64,000 nt of DNA. It comes from Vibrio sp. ES.051 (GTDB taxonomy: Bacteria; Pseudomonadota; Gammaproteobacteria; Enterobacterales; Vibrionaceae). Positions 32,119 to 42,242 of the stretch are shown one piece after another. Under the pieces are notes generated by a model. That model saw only the letters and a program-made list of their open reading frames with translations. It had not been told where the DNA came from and made no database searches. Each line of letters begins with the position of its first letter. The first letter of the stretch is position 1. The stretch spans positions 62,001-126,000 of the forward strand of contig NZ_PDJL01000004.1 in NCBI RefSeq assembly GCF_002563795.1, in the 5' to 3' direction. The position numbers were made by a program, and so were the translations under genes.

Positions 32119-32910
32119 ATGACGCCCAATGTGCTATTTGAATCGCTGTGGCAAGACTACATTCAACGTCTTTGTCCTTCAGCTGCGCAAGTACATCAGA
32201 TTCTTCAAGAAGAGCAGCCGCTGATAAATGATCATATTGCTTTACGTACCTTCAACATTGCGCCGCTAGGGATCGAAACATTGGCAAAGCCGTTTGTAGC
32301 GCTTGGCTATAAGGCATGCGGTGACTACGTTTTTGAAAGTAAAAAATTAGTCGCAAAGCATTACGAGCATCCAGAACCTAAGCAACCCAAAGTGTTTATT
32401 AGTGAACTGAAAGTAGAAGAATGTTCAGCTGAGCTGCAAGAGATAGTGAAAAAGCTGGTGGCACAAGTCGATGCAGACAAGCTGAACGATAGCGCATTTT
32501 TACATGGTGGACGCTTGTGGGATTTAAGCTTTGCTGATTATCAAGCGTTAGCAAAAGAGAGCGAATATGCCTCTTGGCTAGCAGCGCATGGTTACGGCGC
32601 GAACCATTTCACTGTCAGCGTGAACCAATTGAACCAATATGATGAAGTCAAGCAAGTGAACGATTATCTGCGTCAAGCAGGCTTTGTGATTAATGAAAAC
32701 GGTGGGGAAGTGAAGGGGACACCGGATGTCTTACTTGAGCAATCGTCGACGATGGCGGATAAGGTAGTGGTTCGCTTTCGTGAAGGGACGCACCGTATTC
32801 CGGGTGGTTTTTATGAATTTGCTAAGCGTTATCCAATGAAAAGCGGTGAGTTGTATTCGGGCTTTGTTGCCGCTTCGGCAGACAAGATCTTCGAAAGTAC
32901 GAATGGTTAA
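32119..32910 (+). CDS. DUF1338-family metalloenzyme
   Basis: The 263-residue protein belongs to the DUF1338 (YdcJ/HglS-like, VOC-fold) group. Studied members are Fe(II) 2-oxoadipate dioxygenase/decarboxylases making 2-hydroxyglutarate in lysine breakdown. Likely metal ligands are the His in DHIALRTF, the His in GYGANHFTVSVN, and the Glu in PGGFYEFAKRYP. It is much shorter than the 450-residue class, so substrate may differ. It lies 200 bp after astD on the same strand, has its own AAGGAG site and ends at a terminator. A link to amino-acid catabolism is inference. Confidence 0.8.
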   Translation: MTPNVLFESLWQDYIQRLCPSAAQVHQILQEEQPLINDHIALRTFNIAPLGIETLAKPFVALGYKACGDYVFESKKLVAKHYEHPEPKQPKVFISELKVEECSAELQEIVKKLVAQVDADKLNDSAFLHGGRLWDLSFADYQALAKESEYASWLAAHGYGANHFTVSVNQLNQYDEVKQVNDYLRQAGFVINENGGEVKGTPDVLLEQSSTMADKVVVRFREGTHRIPGGFYEFAKRYPMKSGELYSGFVAASADKIFESTNG

Positions 32911-32954
32911 TTACGGTGCTCTTCCTTTTGCAAACCGCGGTTTCAACGTAAATA

Positions 32955-32990
32955 AAAAGCCACCAATGTGACCATTGGTGGCTTTTATAA
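32955..32990. terminator. Bidirectional terminator between the DUF1338 gene and crp
   Basis: The 14-bp stem AAAAGCCACCAATG/CATTGGTGGCTTTT with a TGAC loop serves both convergent genes. Confidence 0.92.
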
Positions 32991-33017
32991 TTTTGTCCGT
33001 GTCACTCTAATTAGAGA

Positions 33018-33650
33018 TTAACGAGTCCCGTAAACCACGATAGTTTTACCGTGCGCAGAGATCAAGTTCTGCTCTTCTAGCATTTTCAAAATACGACCGA
33101 CCGTCTCACGAGAACAGCCAACAATTTGACCGATTTCTTGGCGAGTGATCTTAATTTGCATGCCGTCTGGGTGAGTCATCGCGTCTGGTTGTTTTGCAAG
33201 GTTCAGAAGCGTCTGAGCGATACGACCAGTTACGTCTAGGAACGCTAGGTCACCCACTTTTTGGCTAGTCACTTGAAGACGACGAGCCATCTGCGCAGAA
33301 AGACGCATTAGGATGTCTGGGTTTACTTGGATAAGCTGACGGAATTTCTTAAAAGAAATTTCAGCAACTTCACAAGGAGATTTAGCACGAACCCAAGCTG
33401 TGCGCTCTTGGTCTTCCTCGAATAGACCAAGTTCACCAATAAAGTCTCCTTGGTTTAGGTAGGAAAGAATCATTTCCTTACCTTCTTCGTCTTTGATAAG
33501 AACCGCAACAGAACCTTTAACGATGTAGTACAACGTTTCTGCTTTTTCGCCCGCGTGAATCAGCGTGCTTTTTGATGGGTACTTATGAATATGACAGTGT
33601 GAAAGAAACCACTCTAATGTTGGGTCGGTTTGAGGTTTACCTAGAACCAT
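33018..33650 (-). CDS. crp: cAMP receptor protein CRP
   Basis: CRP is the global cAMP-dependent regulator of carbon use; in vibrios it also affects motility, competence and quorum sensing. The 210-residue protein, the same length as in E. coli, has the cyclic-nucleotide pocket (GELGLFEE and [16 protein letters not shown]), a long dimer helix, and the helix-turn-helix [26 protein letters not shown] precedes the ATG. A 239-bp upstream region holds a candidate CRP site. Confidence 0.98.
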   Translation of the reverse strand: MVLGKPQTDPTLEWFLSHCHIHKYPSKSTLIHAGEKAETLYYIVKGSVAVLIKDEEGKEMILSYLNQGDFIGELGLFEEDQERTAWVRAKSPCEVAEISFKKFRQLIQVNPDILMRLSAQMARRLQVTSQKVGDLAFLDVTGRIAQTLLNLAKQPDAMTHPDGMQIKITRQEIGQIVGCSRETVGRILKMLEEQNLISAHGKTIVVYGTR

Positions 33651-33841
33651 AATATCTCACTTCCTCTGCAGGGTACGCTTGCGCTATCCATATTTTAGCT
33701 AAGCCTGAATTAGGTTTACTAGAATAAGAGCACTTTTTATATGCTGCAAGCTATCTTGTGTTTCGGTAAGAAATAGTATCCTTTTTCGAAAACGATTTCT
33801 TGATTTTAATCGTGTCATGATTGAGATTTTGTAAGCAAAAG

Positions 33842-33857
33842 TGTGCACATGATCACG
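33842..33857. promoter_or_regulatory. Candidate CRP site between prkB and crp
   Basis: TGTGC-N6-TCACG matches 8 of the 10 consensus half-site bases. It lies about 190 bp upstream of the crp start, compatible with autoregulation as known in E. coli. Confidence 0.4.
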
Positions 33858-33889
33858 GTGTGAAAAGTAAAGTCTAGCCTGCTACGTTT

Positions 33890-34759
33890 TTAACCAATTT
33901 TTCCTGTTTCTATTAGCTGTTGGAGAATCGGTCTTACGATGAGCTCCATAGCAAAGCTCATTTTACCGCCTGGAACCACGATAGTGTTATGGCGTGACAT
34001 AAATGAGCCATCAATCATAGCCAGCAGATACGGAAAGTCGACTTTCTTAATCCCGCGTAAGCGAATCACGACAAAACTTTCATCTAAACTTGGAATGCCT
34101 TTGGCGTTAAGTGGGTTAGAGGTATCGACCGTTGGCACTCGCTGAAAGTTGATATGGGTACGTGAAAACTGTGGCGTAATGTAGTTGAGATAATCGTCCA
34201 TCGAACGCACGATGGAGTCCGTGACCGCTTCTCGTGAGTGACCGCGCTCTCGAGTATCGCGGACAAATTTTTGGATCCATTCCAAGTTCACGATCGGCAC
34301 CATGCCAATCAAAAAATCAACGTGTTGCGATACGTTTACCTCACCATCCACCACGCCACCATGCAGGCCTTCGTAAAACAGCACATCGCTGTTTTCCGGC
34401 AGATCTTGCCAGGGGGTAAATGTCCCCGGCATCTGGTTATACGGGACGGCTTCATCAAATGTGTGTAGGTAGCGACGTACGCTTCCTGTGCCCGCATTGC
34501 CGTATTTACGAAAGAACGCTTCCAAACCTGGAAAGTCATTGGCTTGAGGGCCAAAATAGCTGATGTGTCGACCTTGCTCGCGCGCTTTGCGGATCTCGAT
34601 ATCCATTTCGGGGCGAGTAAAGCGGTGGAAGCTGTCACCTTCAACCCATGCTGGTTTGACGTTCATCATATTGAACATCTTACGGAAGGCTTCAGATGTA
34701 GTGGTCGTGCCGGCACCGGACGAACCAGTAACCGCTATGATTGGGTGTTTTGCTGACAT
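33890..34759 (-). CDS. prkB: PrkB-type phosphoribulokinase-family protein
   Basis: This 289-residue P-loop kinase of the phosphoribulokinase/uridine kinase family has GSSGAGTTTTSEAF (12-25) as its nucleotide-binding loop and FYEGLHGG downstream. In E. coli the same gene sits beside yheU and crp; its physiological substrate is not settled, and a Calvin cycle is not implied. It ends a minus-strand run from yheS. Confidence 0.88.
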   Translation of the reverse strand: MSAKHPIIAVTGSSGAGTTTTSEAFRKMFNMMNVKPAWVEGDSFHRFTRPEMDIEIRKAREQGRHISYFGPQANDFPGLEAFFRKYGNAGTGSVRRYLHTFDEAVPYNQMPGTFTPWQDLPENSDVLFYEGLHGGVVDGEVNVSQHVDFLIGMVPIVNLEWIQKFVRDTRERGHSREAVTDSIVRSMDDYLNYITPQFSRTHINFQRVPTVDTSNPLNAKGIPSLDESFVVIRLRGIKKVDFPYLLAMIDGSFMSRHNTIVVPGGKMSFAMELIVRPILQQLIETGKIG

Positions 34760-34883
34760 GACAAACCTTGTCGAAAATTACTTACCTGTAAAGTGCAGTA
34801 GGGCGTTACTGCACGGTCGATAACCCACTATAACACGTCACAACGGCTTGTCATTGAGTGGGGGACGGTAAAATGTGAAGGGG

Positions 34884-35096
34884 CTATGATTTTGCTTTGA
34901 GCTGAATATCTACAGTTTCATGCAGTTCAGAGAAGACAATGACGGCTTCACCTTGTGCCAGTTGATGTTTTACTTGTTCGAGTTTGTCTTGTAAAGAAAC
35001 CTCGACGGTCCCGTAGTCCGTCCCTTCGCGCAGAACGAACTCACGAATAATATTTTCCAATGTCTCAGGCGCGATGTCTTGCCAAGGAATGATCAT
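34884..35096 (-). CDS. yheU: YheU family protein
   Basis: This 70-residue acidic protein starts [20 protein letters not shown], the YheU family signature, and is predicted soluble. Function is unknown. The ATG at 35096 is chosen because GAGG lies 7 nt upstream; the adjacent TTG at 35099 is too close to it. It follows yheT by 29 bp, so the two are probably co-transcribed. Confidence 0.85.
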   Translation of the reverse strand: MIIPWQDIAPETLENIIREFVLREGTDYGTVEVSLQDKLEQVKHQLAQGEAVIVFSELHETVDIQLKAKS

Positions 35097-35125
35097 CAAT
35101 ACCTCATACTTGTTATGATTTAGTT

Positions 35126-36163
35126 CTATTCTATACCGCGCTCTGTTGTGTCGCAGTAGAAACGTTCTTTTTTATAGTGTTGGGACATAAAGCCTGTAGC
35201 AATACTTTCGTAGTATGCCGGCAGTGCTTCTTCTAGCCAAAATTTAGGTTTTAAAACGGAGCCAGACAGAAAGCCGACGTGGCCACCATGGTCAAATAAG
35301 CGATAATCGATATTGTCAGGCAGAATAAATTTAGGGATAACCTCATCCGTCATGAACGGGTCGTCTTTGGCGTGAATGATTAAGGTTGGCAGCGTGATCT
35401 GTTGTAACTTGCTCAAGCCTGAACATTGGTCGTAATAATCTTGTGCGTCTTTAAAACCGTGCAATGGTGCCGTGATCAAATCATCGAATTCATACAATCG
35501 TGTGACACGTTTTATTGAGTTGTAGGACAAAGCCAATTCACCATGCAGCAAAGCGTGTTTTTGCAACGCATTGCGCTTGAGCGAGGATAATAAATAACGA
35601 CGATAGACCTTCGAAAAACCTTGTTCGATGCGATTAGCACATGCCGCCAAATCCAGCGGTGCAGAGACGATTGTGGCGGCTGTGACAATCGGGTCGTCCC
35701 GATATTGAGCAAGGTAATTCACTAACATGTTCCCGCCGAGGGAAATACCAACCGCGACTTTGGGGTTATCAGGAAAGCGTTGCTCAAGATGCTCTAAGAA
35801 GTAGCGGGCGTCAGTCACTTCACCGGAATGATAGGCGCGAGCTTTCTTGTTTGGCTTGCCGCTACAACCACGGAAATGCATCATCACCGACAGCCAACCA
35901 GATTGAGCAAACGCATTCATTAGACCATTGGCGTAAGGGCTATAGAAGCAGCCTTCTAGTCCATGAAACAACACAAAAATCGGCTGTTTTTGCGCAGGTT
36001 CTTGGCTTGGGTCCTCGCTCCATGCGAGATCGAGAAAGTCGCCATCGGCTGTATCGAGGGTTTGCCAAATCGGCGTAAACAACGCTTTTTTGCGAATAAA
36101 ACGCGGTAAAAGCGTTTGAAGGTGCGGGTTTTTGATCCCGGCGGCGGCGAAAAATTGTGTCAT
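35126..36163 (-). CDS. yheT: YheT-type alpha/beta hydrolase
   Basis: The 345-residue hydrolase has the nucleophile elbow GISLGGN, an acid in the [14 protein letters not shown] strand and the terminal His in GGHVGF. It belongs to the YheT/EMB8 (UPF0017) branch, whose members are esterases or lipases of unclear substrate. An upstream GLEGC segment probably forms the oxyanion hole. Neighbours match E. coli yheS-yheT-yheU-prkB. Confidence 0.87.
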   Translation of the reverse strand: MTQFFAAAGIKNPHLQTLLPRFIRKKALFTPIWQTLDTADGDFLDLAWSEDPSQEPAQKQPIFVLFHGLEGCFYSPYANGLMNAFAQSGWLSVMMHFRGCSGKPNKKARAYHSGEVTDARYFLEHLEQRFPDNPKVAVGISLGGNMLVNYLAQYRDDPIVTAATIVSAPLDLAACANRIEQGFSKVYRRYLLSSLKRNALQKHALLHGELALSYNSIKRVTRLYEFDDLITAPLHGFKDAQDYYDQCSGLSKLQQITLPTLIIHAKDDPFMTDEVIPKFILPDNIDYRLFDHGGHVGFLSGSVLKPKFWLEEALPAYYESIATGFMSQHYKKERFYCDTTERGIE

Positions 36164-36250
36164 ACCTAACTGCTCTTATGCGGTCCTTCGGTGTCAGTTG
36201 AAGAACTTATTAATATAATCCTTTATAAAGATTATAGGTATTCTACAGAT

Positions 36251-36739
36251 TTATGGGCGTTTTGGTGGGTGAATGTTTGGCACCGGCATAGCAAAGGCTG
36301 GCTGCAAATGCTCACCACCAAGTTGACGACAGTATCTCAGCGTGAGTGGATCGCCATCATTTTTGAGTAGTGCAAGTGAGTTAATGCAGTCCACCAAATC
36401 CGCTTGTTGCTGCTTTTCTAGTTGCAGTTCAAACTGCAAGGTTTCACGATATAAAGCGTCATTGACTTGCGACTTAAGATGGCGGCGTAAGTCGCGAAAA
36501 GAGTGCAGTAAAGTTTCGCTTCGACCCAGACAGCTTTGTACTAGAGGCCAGTCTTTTTCTTGGAAAATCAGTTGCTGCTCATCGAGCCATCTGAGTAGCA
36601 GGAGTAGATTCACGTTGCCGTGATAATTGTTCTGTAATGATAAACACGCTTCTTTCACTTCTCGCACCCCATAAAATTGCAGACTGAACTGCCAAAGGTG
36701 TTCTAGGGTGAGTGTGTATTCAGCGTGTTGATTACTCAT
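36251..36739 (-). CDS. TIGR02444 family protein
   Basis: This 162-residue protein of unknown function is predicted helical, with the opening LTLEHLWQFSLQFYGVREVKEAC and a Gln-rich middle segment (LEKQQQADL). It fits the TIGR02444 family of gammaproteobacteria. Its ATG overlaps the yheS stop (ATGA), so expression is probably coupled to that ABC-F protein. No catalytic motif is apparent. Confidence 0.7.
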   Translation of the reverse strand: MSNQHAEYTLTLEHLWQFSLQFYGVREVKEACLSLQNNYHGNVNLLLLLRWLDEQQLIFQEKDWPLVQSCLGRSETLLHSFRDLRRHLKSQVNDALYRETLQFELQLEKQQQADLVDCINSLALLKNDGDPLTLRYCRQLGGEHLQPAFAMPVPNIHPPKRP

Positions 36740-38655
36740 TGATTAAACTCTAGCTCCATCTGCTCTAACTCTTCTTGAGCAGACATCCATTCCATTTCAA
36801 TTTCTTCGAGCTCTGCCTTACTAGAAGCTTGAAGAGCCAGCACTTGGTTAAGTTTAGCTTTATTTTCGGCTTCATACAGTGAGTTATCCGCCAATTGTTG
36901 TTCAGCTTCGGCCAGTGCAGCACCTAACTTATCCATTTTCTTTTCTAATTGTGTCAGCCTTTTGCGAATTGGCGCGGTCTGTGTACGAAATTCTGCATCG
37001 CGACGTTTTTGCTCTTTTTTCGCTGCCGCGCTGTTGGCGCTATCTTTGGCGGGCTGTGCGGCTTGTGCTTCTTTGCGCTCCGCTTTTTGTTGCTCAGTCA
37101 GCCACTTATAGTAGTCGGCCAAATCCCCATCAAATGGGGCGACTTGACGATCATGCACCAAGTATAAATCATCAGCGGTTGCACGCAGCAGGTAACGATC
37201 GTGCGATACAATGACCATTGCCCCTTCGAAGGTTTGCAGTGCTAAGGTCAGTGCCTGACGCATGTCCAAATCCAAGTGGTTGGTCGGTTCATCGAGCAGT
37301 AATAGGTTTGGTTTTTGCCAAACAATCAACGCTAATACCAAACGGGCTTTTTCACCACCAGAGAACGGCGCCACTTTTTCTAGGGCTTTTTCTCCCTGAA
37401 AGCCAAAGCTACCCAAGTAGTCCCGCAGTTGTTGTTCAGTTTGATCAGAAGCGATCTGCATCATGTGTTGCAATGGGGTTTCTTCTGGGTGCAGCGTCTC
37501 TAGCTGATGCTGAGCAAAGTAACCAATCTTCACACCTTGAGAGTAGGTGAGATCCCCGCCCTGGGCTCTGAGTTCGCCAGAAAGCAGTTTGATCAGGGTC
37601 GATTTACCCGCGCCATTACGACCAAGCAAGCCAATACGGCTGCCTGGCACCAAGTTCAAGCGGATCTTCTCTAAGATCAGGTTGTCATCGTAACCTGCCG
37701 ATACTTCATCCATCATCATGATTGGATTGGGTAATGCCGCTGGGGTACGGAACTGGAAGCTAAATGGATTATCAAATTGTGCCGGTAATGCTTTTTCCAT
37801 ACGCTCCAACGCTTTAATACGACTTTGCGCTTGACGAGCTTTTGATGCTTTGTAGCGGAAACGATCGATGTAACTTTGCATGTGCGACATTTGTTTCTGT
37901 TGCTTCTCATACATCGCTTGTTGCAGCATCATTTTTTGCGCGCGCTGGTTTTCAAAAGATGAGTAGTTGCCCGTATATTCGTTCAACTGTTGGTTTTCGA
38001 TATGGATGATGCGTCCCACGATGGGATCAAGGAAGTCGCGGTCGTGCGAGATCAGGAGTAGGGTTCCCGGGTAGTTTTGCAGCCAGCGTTCTAGCCACAT
38101 TACCGCATCTAAATCCAAGTGGTTGGTTGGTTCGTCGAGTAGCAATAAGTCAGAACGACATAATAGTGCTTGAGCTAAGTTAAGGCGCATACGCCAACCA
38201 CCGGAGAACTGAGTCAAGCTCCAGCTCATTTGCTCTTGGCTGAAGCCCAAACCATCTAACAATTCTGCTGCGCGAGCGCGAATGCTGTAGCCACCGATGG
38301 TTTCAATCTTGCCGTGAATCTCGGCGACCAGTGTACCGTTGTCTTGTGTTTCCGCATCGGCGAGCTGCTTTTCAAGACCGCGATATTCGCGGTCACCATC
38401 AATGACGTATTCCAATGCGCTGCGCTCTAGGGCTGGCGTTTCTTGCGCGACCCATGCCAGTTCCCAATGTTGTGGTTGGCTAAATGAACCTGCATCAATC
38501 GACAGTTCGTCTTTTAGCAACGCAAAAAGGGTCGATTTACCACAGCCGTTTTTGCCCACAAGGCCGACTTTGTCGCCGGGATGGATGGTGGCAGAAGCTT
38601 GATCTAAAAGGGGTTTACCGCCACGCAGTAACTGGATGTCAGAGAAGGTAATCAT
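36736..38655 (-). CDS. yheS: ABC-F family ATPase YheS
   Basis: This cytosolic ABC-F protein has two ATPase domains and no membrane segment; the family acts on ribosomes, and YheS (EfBE) is linked to nascent-peptide stalls. The 639 residues contain Walker A GKNGCGKST and GRNGAGKST. The signature motifs are FSGGWRMRL and FSGGEKARL, each followed by LLLDEPTNHLD. The chain ends in a coiled-coil C-terminal arm. The ATG at 38655 gives the family start MITFSDIQLLRGG; a longer in-frame start at 38715 lacks support. Confidence 0.92.
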   Translation of the reverse strand: MITFSDIQLLRGGKPLLDQASATIHPGDKVGLVGKNGCGKSTLFALLKDELSIDAGSFSQPQHWELAWVAQETPALERSALEYVIDGDREYRGLEKQLADAETQDNGTLVAEIHGKIETIGGYSIRARAAELLDGLGFSQEQMSWSLTQFSGGWRMRLNLAQALLCRSDLLLLDEPTNHLDLDAVMWLERWLQNYPGTLLLISHDRDFLDPIVGRIIHIENQQLNEYTGNYSSFENQRAQKMMLQQAMYEKQQKQMSHMQSYIDRFRYKASKARQAQSRIKALERMEKALPAQFDNPFSFQFRTPAALPNPIMMMDEVSAGYDDNLILEKIRLNLVPGSRIGLLGRNGAGKSTLIKLLSGELRAQGGDLTYSQGVKIGYFAQHQLETLHPEETPLQHMMQIASDQTEQQLRDYLGSFGFQGEKALEKVAPFSGGEKARLVLALIVWQKPNLLLLDEPTNHLDLDMRQALTLALQTFEGAMVIVSHDRYLLRATADDLYLVHDRQVAPFDGDLADYYKWLTEQQKAERKEAQAAQPAKDSANSAAAKKEQKRRDAEFRTQTAPIRKRLTQLEKKMDKLGAALAEAEQQLADNSLYEAENKAKLNQVLALQASSKAELEEIEMEWMSAQEELEQMELEFNQ

Positions 38656-38865
38656 AAAGTTTTCATTCACTTTGCGCAGTGCGCGTTGCTTGGTTACATA
38701 GCGAAGTGGTTTCAATCGTTTTGAAAAGCCACTTGGGTATATATCTAGCGGTGAATAGTAGGGGTATTGGCCGGAAAAGTCGATTGATTCGCTTTAATTG
38801 CATTATGCTGTACAAAAAAGTATAACAATTTGATAACGGATAAAAATAACCACAAGGACGACCAT

Positions 38866-39459
38866 TTGGCTGTTGTACCGTCTATTCTCCCAAGAGTTCT
38901 GGTCATTTATGCTCATCCAGAGCCGCATAACTCGATTGCCAATCAAGTGATGATTAAAAAAGCTCAGTCGCTTGATCATGTCACCGTGCATGATCTTTAC
39001 GGTGCTTATCCCGATTTCTTTATTGATGTGAACCACGAACATGCACTGTTGTTAACGCATGATGTGATTGTGTTCCATCACCCGCTTTATATGTATTCAT
39101 GCCCAGCCCTGTTAAAAGAGTGGTTGGACCGAGTGCTGGGCAAAGGTTTTGCTTTTGGCGGAGGTTCGGCACTAGAGGGAAAATACTGGCGCAGTGTGAT
39201 TACAACGGGAGGGAAAGAAGAGGCCTTTAGCGCGAAGGGGTACAACAAATACCCGTTAGAGCAAATTCTGCAACCGTTTGAGCTGACCGCAGCCTTGTGT
39301 CAAATGTACTGGATAGAACCGTTGGTGCTGTACTGGTCGAGAAATATATCTGATATAGAGCGTTATGAGCATGCTGAGCAATACCGTCAATGGCTAAATA
39401 ATCCTTTTAAAGACTGGGAAGCAACAGACCAAGGAGGTCAGTATGGCGATAACCAGTGA
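38866..39459 (+). CDS. kefG: Potassium-efflux ancillary flavoprotein KefG
   Basis: KefG is a quinone-reductase-like flavodoxin-fold subunit needed for full KefB activity. The product has [14 protein letters not shown] at its start, a flavin-binding [18 protein letters not shown] segment and a TTGG loop. The likely start is TTG at 38866, which has AAGGA 7 nt upstream and gives 197 residues; a TTG at 38830 has no such site. It overlaps kefB by 17 bp. It diverges from yheS. Confidence 0.9.
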   Translation: MAVVPSILPRVLVIYAHPEPHNSIANQVMIKKAQSLDHVTVHDLYGAYPDFFIDVNHEHALLLTHDVIVFHHPLYMYSCPALLKEWLDRVLGKGFAFGGGSALEGKYWRSVITTGGKEEAFSAKGYNKYPLEQILQPFELTAALCQMYWIEPLVLYWSRNISDIERYEHAEQYRQWLNNPFKDWEATDQGGQYGDNQ

Positions 39460-41239
39460 ATTTCTCCAAAGCAGTGTCGTCTTTCTCGCGGCAGCCGTAA
39501 TTGCGGTGCCTATTGCCCAGCGACTTGGGCTGGGCTCGGTGTTGGGCTACCTACTGGCTGGCGTTTTGATTGGACCTTGGGGCTTAGGATTAATCAGCGA
39601 CGTCGATGCAATTTTGCACTTTGCTGAGCTCGGGGTTGTGTTATTGCTGTTTTTAATAGGTTTAGAGTTAAACCCAAAAAAACTCTGGCAGATGCGAGGC
39701 CCCATTTTAGGCTTAGGAGGAGCGCAGGTCGTGGTCACGACTGCGGTGATTGGCAGTGTTGTAAGCTTGTTTGGGGGGAGTACGCAGGTGAGCTTAGTGA
39801 TCGGCATGGGGCTGGCGCTGTCGTCGACCGCGATTGCGCTCAAAGTAATTGAAGAGCAAGGTTTGAACGGCACCGAAACGGGTCAGTCGGGGTTTGCCGT
39901 GTTGCTTTTCCAAGACGTCGCCGTGATCCCCATGCTAGCGATGTTACCGCTGCTTGCAGGCGGACAAAGTGGGGGGGATTGGTTTGATGTCTTTACGGTA
40001 TTAGGCAGTGTGGTGGCACTGTTGATCGGTGGCCACTTCTTATTGCGCCCACTATTTCGTTTTGTTGTGATGAGCGGCGTTCGTGAGCTCTTTACCGTCG
40101 CAGCACTGTTGGTCGTGCTTGGGATTTCAGTCGTGATGCAAAAGCTTGGGCTTTCAATGGCTCTAGGGACTTTCTTAGCCGGCGTTCTACTGGCTGAGAG
40201 TGAATATCGACATGAATTGGAAATTGCCATCGAGCCGTTTAAGGGTTTGTTGTTGGGGTTGTTCTTCATCGCGGTTGGCATGGCGGTAAATCTGGGTTTG
40301 TTGGCATTACACCCTTTAGAAATCTTGGGCGCTGTAGTGGCTTTGGTGGTGGTTAAAGGATTGGTTCTCTATGCGCTGGCGCGAGCTGCCCGCGTTCAGG
40401 AAAAAGCGCGTAGCCGTATGGCTGCGATTTTAAGCCAAGGTGGTGAATTTGCGTTTGTCATTTTCACCGCCGCCAGTCAAGAAGGCATTCTTGCTAAAGA
40501 GCAGGTCGCGTTTCTGTTGGTGGTGGTGAGCTTGTCGATGGTGACTACGCCGCTATTGCTCATGGGGCAAAAGAAGTGGTTCGCTCGTACGCTGAATCAG
40601 GAGGAAGAGAACACCACTCGGCATGTTGTTGATCGCAGCCCACGGGTGATCATCGCTGGTTTCGGCCGCTTTGGTCAGATCGTTGGCCGCTTGATGTACG
40701 CCAACAAAATCAAGGTGACGATCTTGGAAAGCGATGCCAGCCAAATTCATTTATTGCGCAAATATGGCTACAAGGTGTTTTATGGCGATGCCACTCAAAT
40801 TGACTTGTTGCGTGCTGCGGGCGCAGATAAAGCCGAAGCCTTGGTGATTTGTACTGACTCACCTGATGAAGTCATGGCGATCGTTGATATTTGCCGCTCG
40901 TATTTCCCGAATCTTAAACTGCTCGCCCGTGCGAGAAGTCGGGTGGAAGCGTATCAATTGATGAGTCATGGTGTGGAGAACTACTCGCGTGAGACGTTCT
41001 TAAGCGCATTAGACCTTGGTCGCCAAGCGCTTGTCGAGCTTGGTATGCACCCCTATCAAGCTAAGCGGGCAGAAGCACATTTTCGTAAGCTTGATAATGC
41101 TATGCTTAAAGATTTATTGCCTCAACACAATGAAGATCAGAAGTTAGCCCAAAGAGCAAAAGAGGCTCGTAAAGAGCTAGAAGAAATTTTTGGTCGTGAG
41201 ATGGAGAGCGACCAACAGTCACCTAATCATTGGAAGTAA
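39443..41239 (+). CDS. kefB: Glutathione-regulated K+/H+ antiporter KefB
   Basis: KefB is an inner-membrane CPA2 antiporter that exports K+ when glutathione adducts of electrophiles bind, acidifying the cytosol for protection. The 598-residue protein has about 12 transmembrane helices in the first 380 residues. A cytosolic RCK/TrkA-N domain follows with [15 protein letters not shown], and a charged helical tail ends the chain. AAGGAGGT lies upstream inside kefG. The kefG-kefB overlap suggests coupled synthesis. Confidence 0.92.
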   Translation: MAITSEFLQSSVVFLAAAVIAVPIAQRLGLGSVLGYLLAGVLIGPWGLGLISDVDAILHFAELGVVLLLFLIGLELNPKKLWQMRGPILGLGGAQVVVTTAVIGSVVSLFGGSTQVSLVIGMGLALSSTAIALKVIEEQGLNGTETGQSGFAVLLFQDVAVIPMLAMLPLLAGGQSGGDWFDVFTVLGSVVALLIGGHFLLRPLFRFVVMSGVRELFTVAALLVVLGISVVMQKLGLSMALGTFLAGVLLAESEYRHELEIAIEPFKGLLLGLFFIAVGMAVNLGLLALHPLEILGAVVALVVVKGLVLYALARAARVQEKARSRMAAILSQGGEFAFVIFTAASQEGILAKEQVAFLLVVVSLSMVTTPLLLMGQKKWFARTLNQEEENTTRHVVDRSPRVIIAGFGRFGQIVGRLMYANKIKVTILESDASQIHLLRKYGYKVFYGDATQIDLLRAAGADKAEALVICTDSPDEVMAIVDICRSYFPNLKLLARARSRVEAYQLMSHGVENYSRETFLSALDLGRQALVELGMHPYQAKRAEAHFRKLDNAMLKDLLPQHNEDQKLAQRAKEARKELEEIFGREMESDQQSPNHWK

Positions 41240-41272
41240 AACTTGAGCCCAGACTCAAGCTAAGGAAATAGC

Positions 41273-41473
41273 GTGAAAATCAAGAAACGTTTTATTGCCG
41301 GCGCGAGCTGCCCAAAGTGCAGTCAGCAAGATACATTACGCTGGTGGATCGAGAACAGCATTGAGTTAGTCGAATGTGTGGAGTGTGAATTTACAGAGCA
41401 ACGTAAGCCACAATCTGTAGAGAAAAATAAACACTCAAAACAGGAAATGATCGGAATTTTTAAGCCGGAATAA
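41273..41473 (+). CDS. yheV: YheV family zinc-ribbon protein
   Basis: This 66-residue protein has two CxxC pairs (CPKC and CVEC) typical of a small zinc ribbon, and matches YheV, found after kefB in E. coli. Function is unknown. The start is GTG, with AAGGAAA upstream. It lies 33 bp after kefB and is likely in the same transcript. Confidence 0.85.
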   Translation: MKIKKRFIAGASCPKCSQQDTLRWWIENSIELVECVECEFTEQRKPQSVEKNKHSKQEMIGIFKPE

Positions 41474-41501
41474 TTGAACTTCGATAATTCATCCCCATAA
41501 T
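41474..41501 (+). promoter_or_regulatory. Candidate sigma-70 promoter of slyD
   Basis: TTGAAC and CATAAT are separated by 16 bp and lie about 65 bp upstream of the slyD ATG. Confidence 0.5.
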
Positions 41502-41565
41502 ACACCCTGTTGTCTTAGTACTTAACCCCACTCAGGTTAAGTCAATTAATCTCCCTGGAGTTAGT

Positions 41566-42111
41566 ATGAAAATTGAAAAGAACGTTGTTGCAAGCCTTGC
41601 ATACAAAGTAATGTTGGAAGACGGTGTTGTTGTCGATCAATCAACAGCTGATGCGCCTTTAGATTATCTTCACGGTAACAACAACTTAATCACGGGTCTT
41701 GAAAAAGAACTTGAAGGTAAAGTGGCGGGCGACAAGTTCTCAGTAACGGTAGCTCCTGAAGAAGCTTATGGTGAACACAGTGACGCTCTAGTACAGCGCG
41801 TTCCTGCAGACGTATTCCAAGGCGTTGACGAAATCGAAGTTGGTATGCGTTTCTTAGCCGATACTGACCAAGGTCCGATCCCTGTAGAAGTGACTGAAGT
41901 CGACGGCAGCGAAGTGGTTGTTGACGGTAACCATATGCTAGCTGGCCAAACTTTGACGTTCGAAGTTGAAGTGATGTCAACGCGTGAAGCAACAGCAGAA
42001 GAGATCGAGCACGGTCATATCCATCAAGGTGAAGAGTCTTGTGGGCACGACCATGATCACAAGCATGATGACGAAGGCTGCTGTGGCGGCGGTAGCTGTG
42101 GTTCTCACTAA
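41566..42111 (+). CDS. slyD: FKBP-type peptidyl-prolyl isomerase SlyD
   Basis: SlyD is a cytosolic prolyl isomerase and chaperone that also handles nickel for hydrogenase and helps some phage lysis proteins fold. The 181-residue protein has the FKBP domain split by an insert-in-flap domain (about 72-130). A metal-binding tail rich in His and Cys (GHDHDHKHDDEGCCGGG) ends the chain. It follows yheV, as in E. coli, and has its own promoter and terminator. Confidence 0.95.
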   Translation: MKIEKNVVASLAYKVMLEDGVVVDQSTADAPLDYLHGNNNLITGLEKELEGKVAGDKFSVTVAPEEAYGEHSDALVQRVPADVFQGVDEIEVGMRFLADTDQGPIPVEVTEVDGSEVVVDGNHMLAGQTLTFEVEVMSTREATAEEIEHGHIHQGEESCGHDHDHKHDDEGCCGGGSCGSH

Positions 42112-42158
42112 TTCGTTCGCAGTGATTGGCTAGATAACATTATCTAGTTATTGAATTG

Positions 42159-42194
42159 AAAAGCGCAAGTTGGTTATCAACTTGCGCTTTTTGT
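42159..42194 (+). terminator. slyD terminator
   Basis: The 14-bp stem AAAAGCGCAAGTTG/CAACTTGCGCTTTT with a 5-nt loop ends in a T run. Confidence 0.92.
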
Positions 42195-42242
42195 TTATCT
42201 GAGGTGTGATTAGGGGAAGAGACAGTCATTGGGCCAAGTTTT

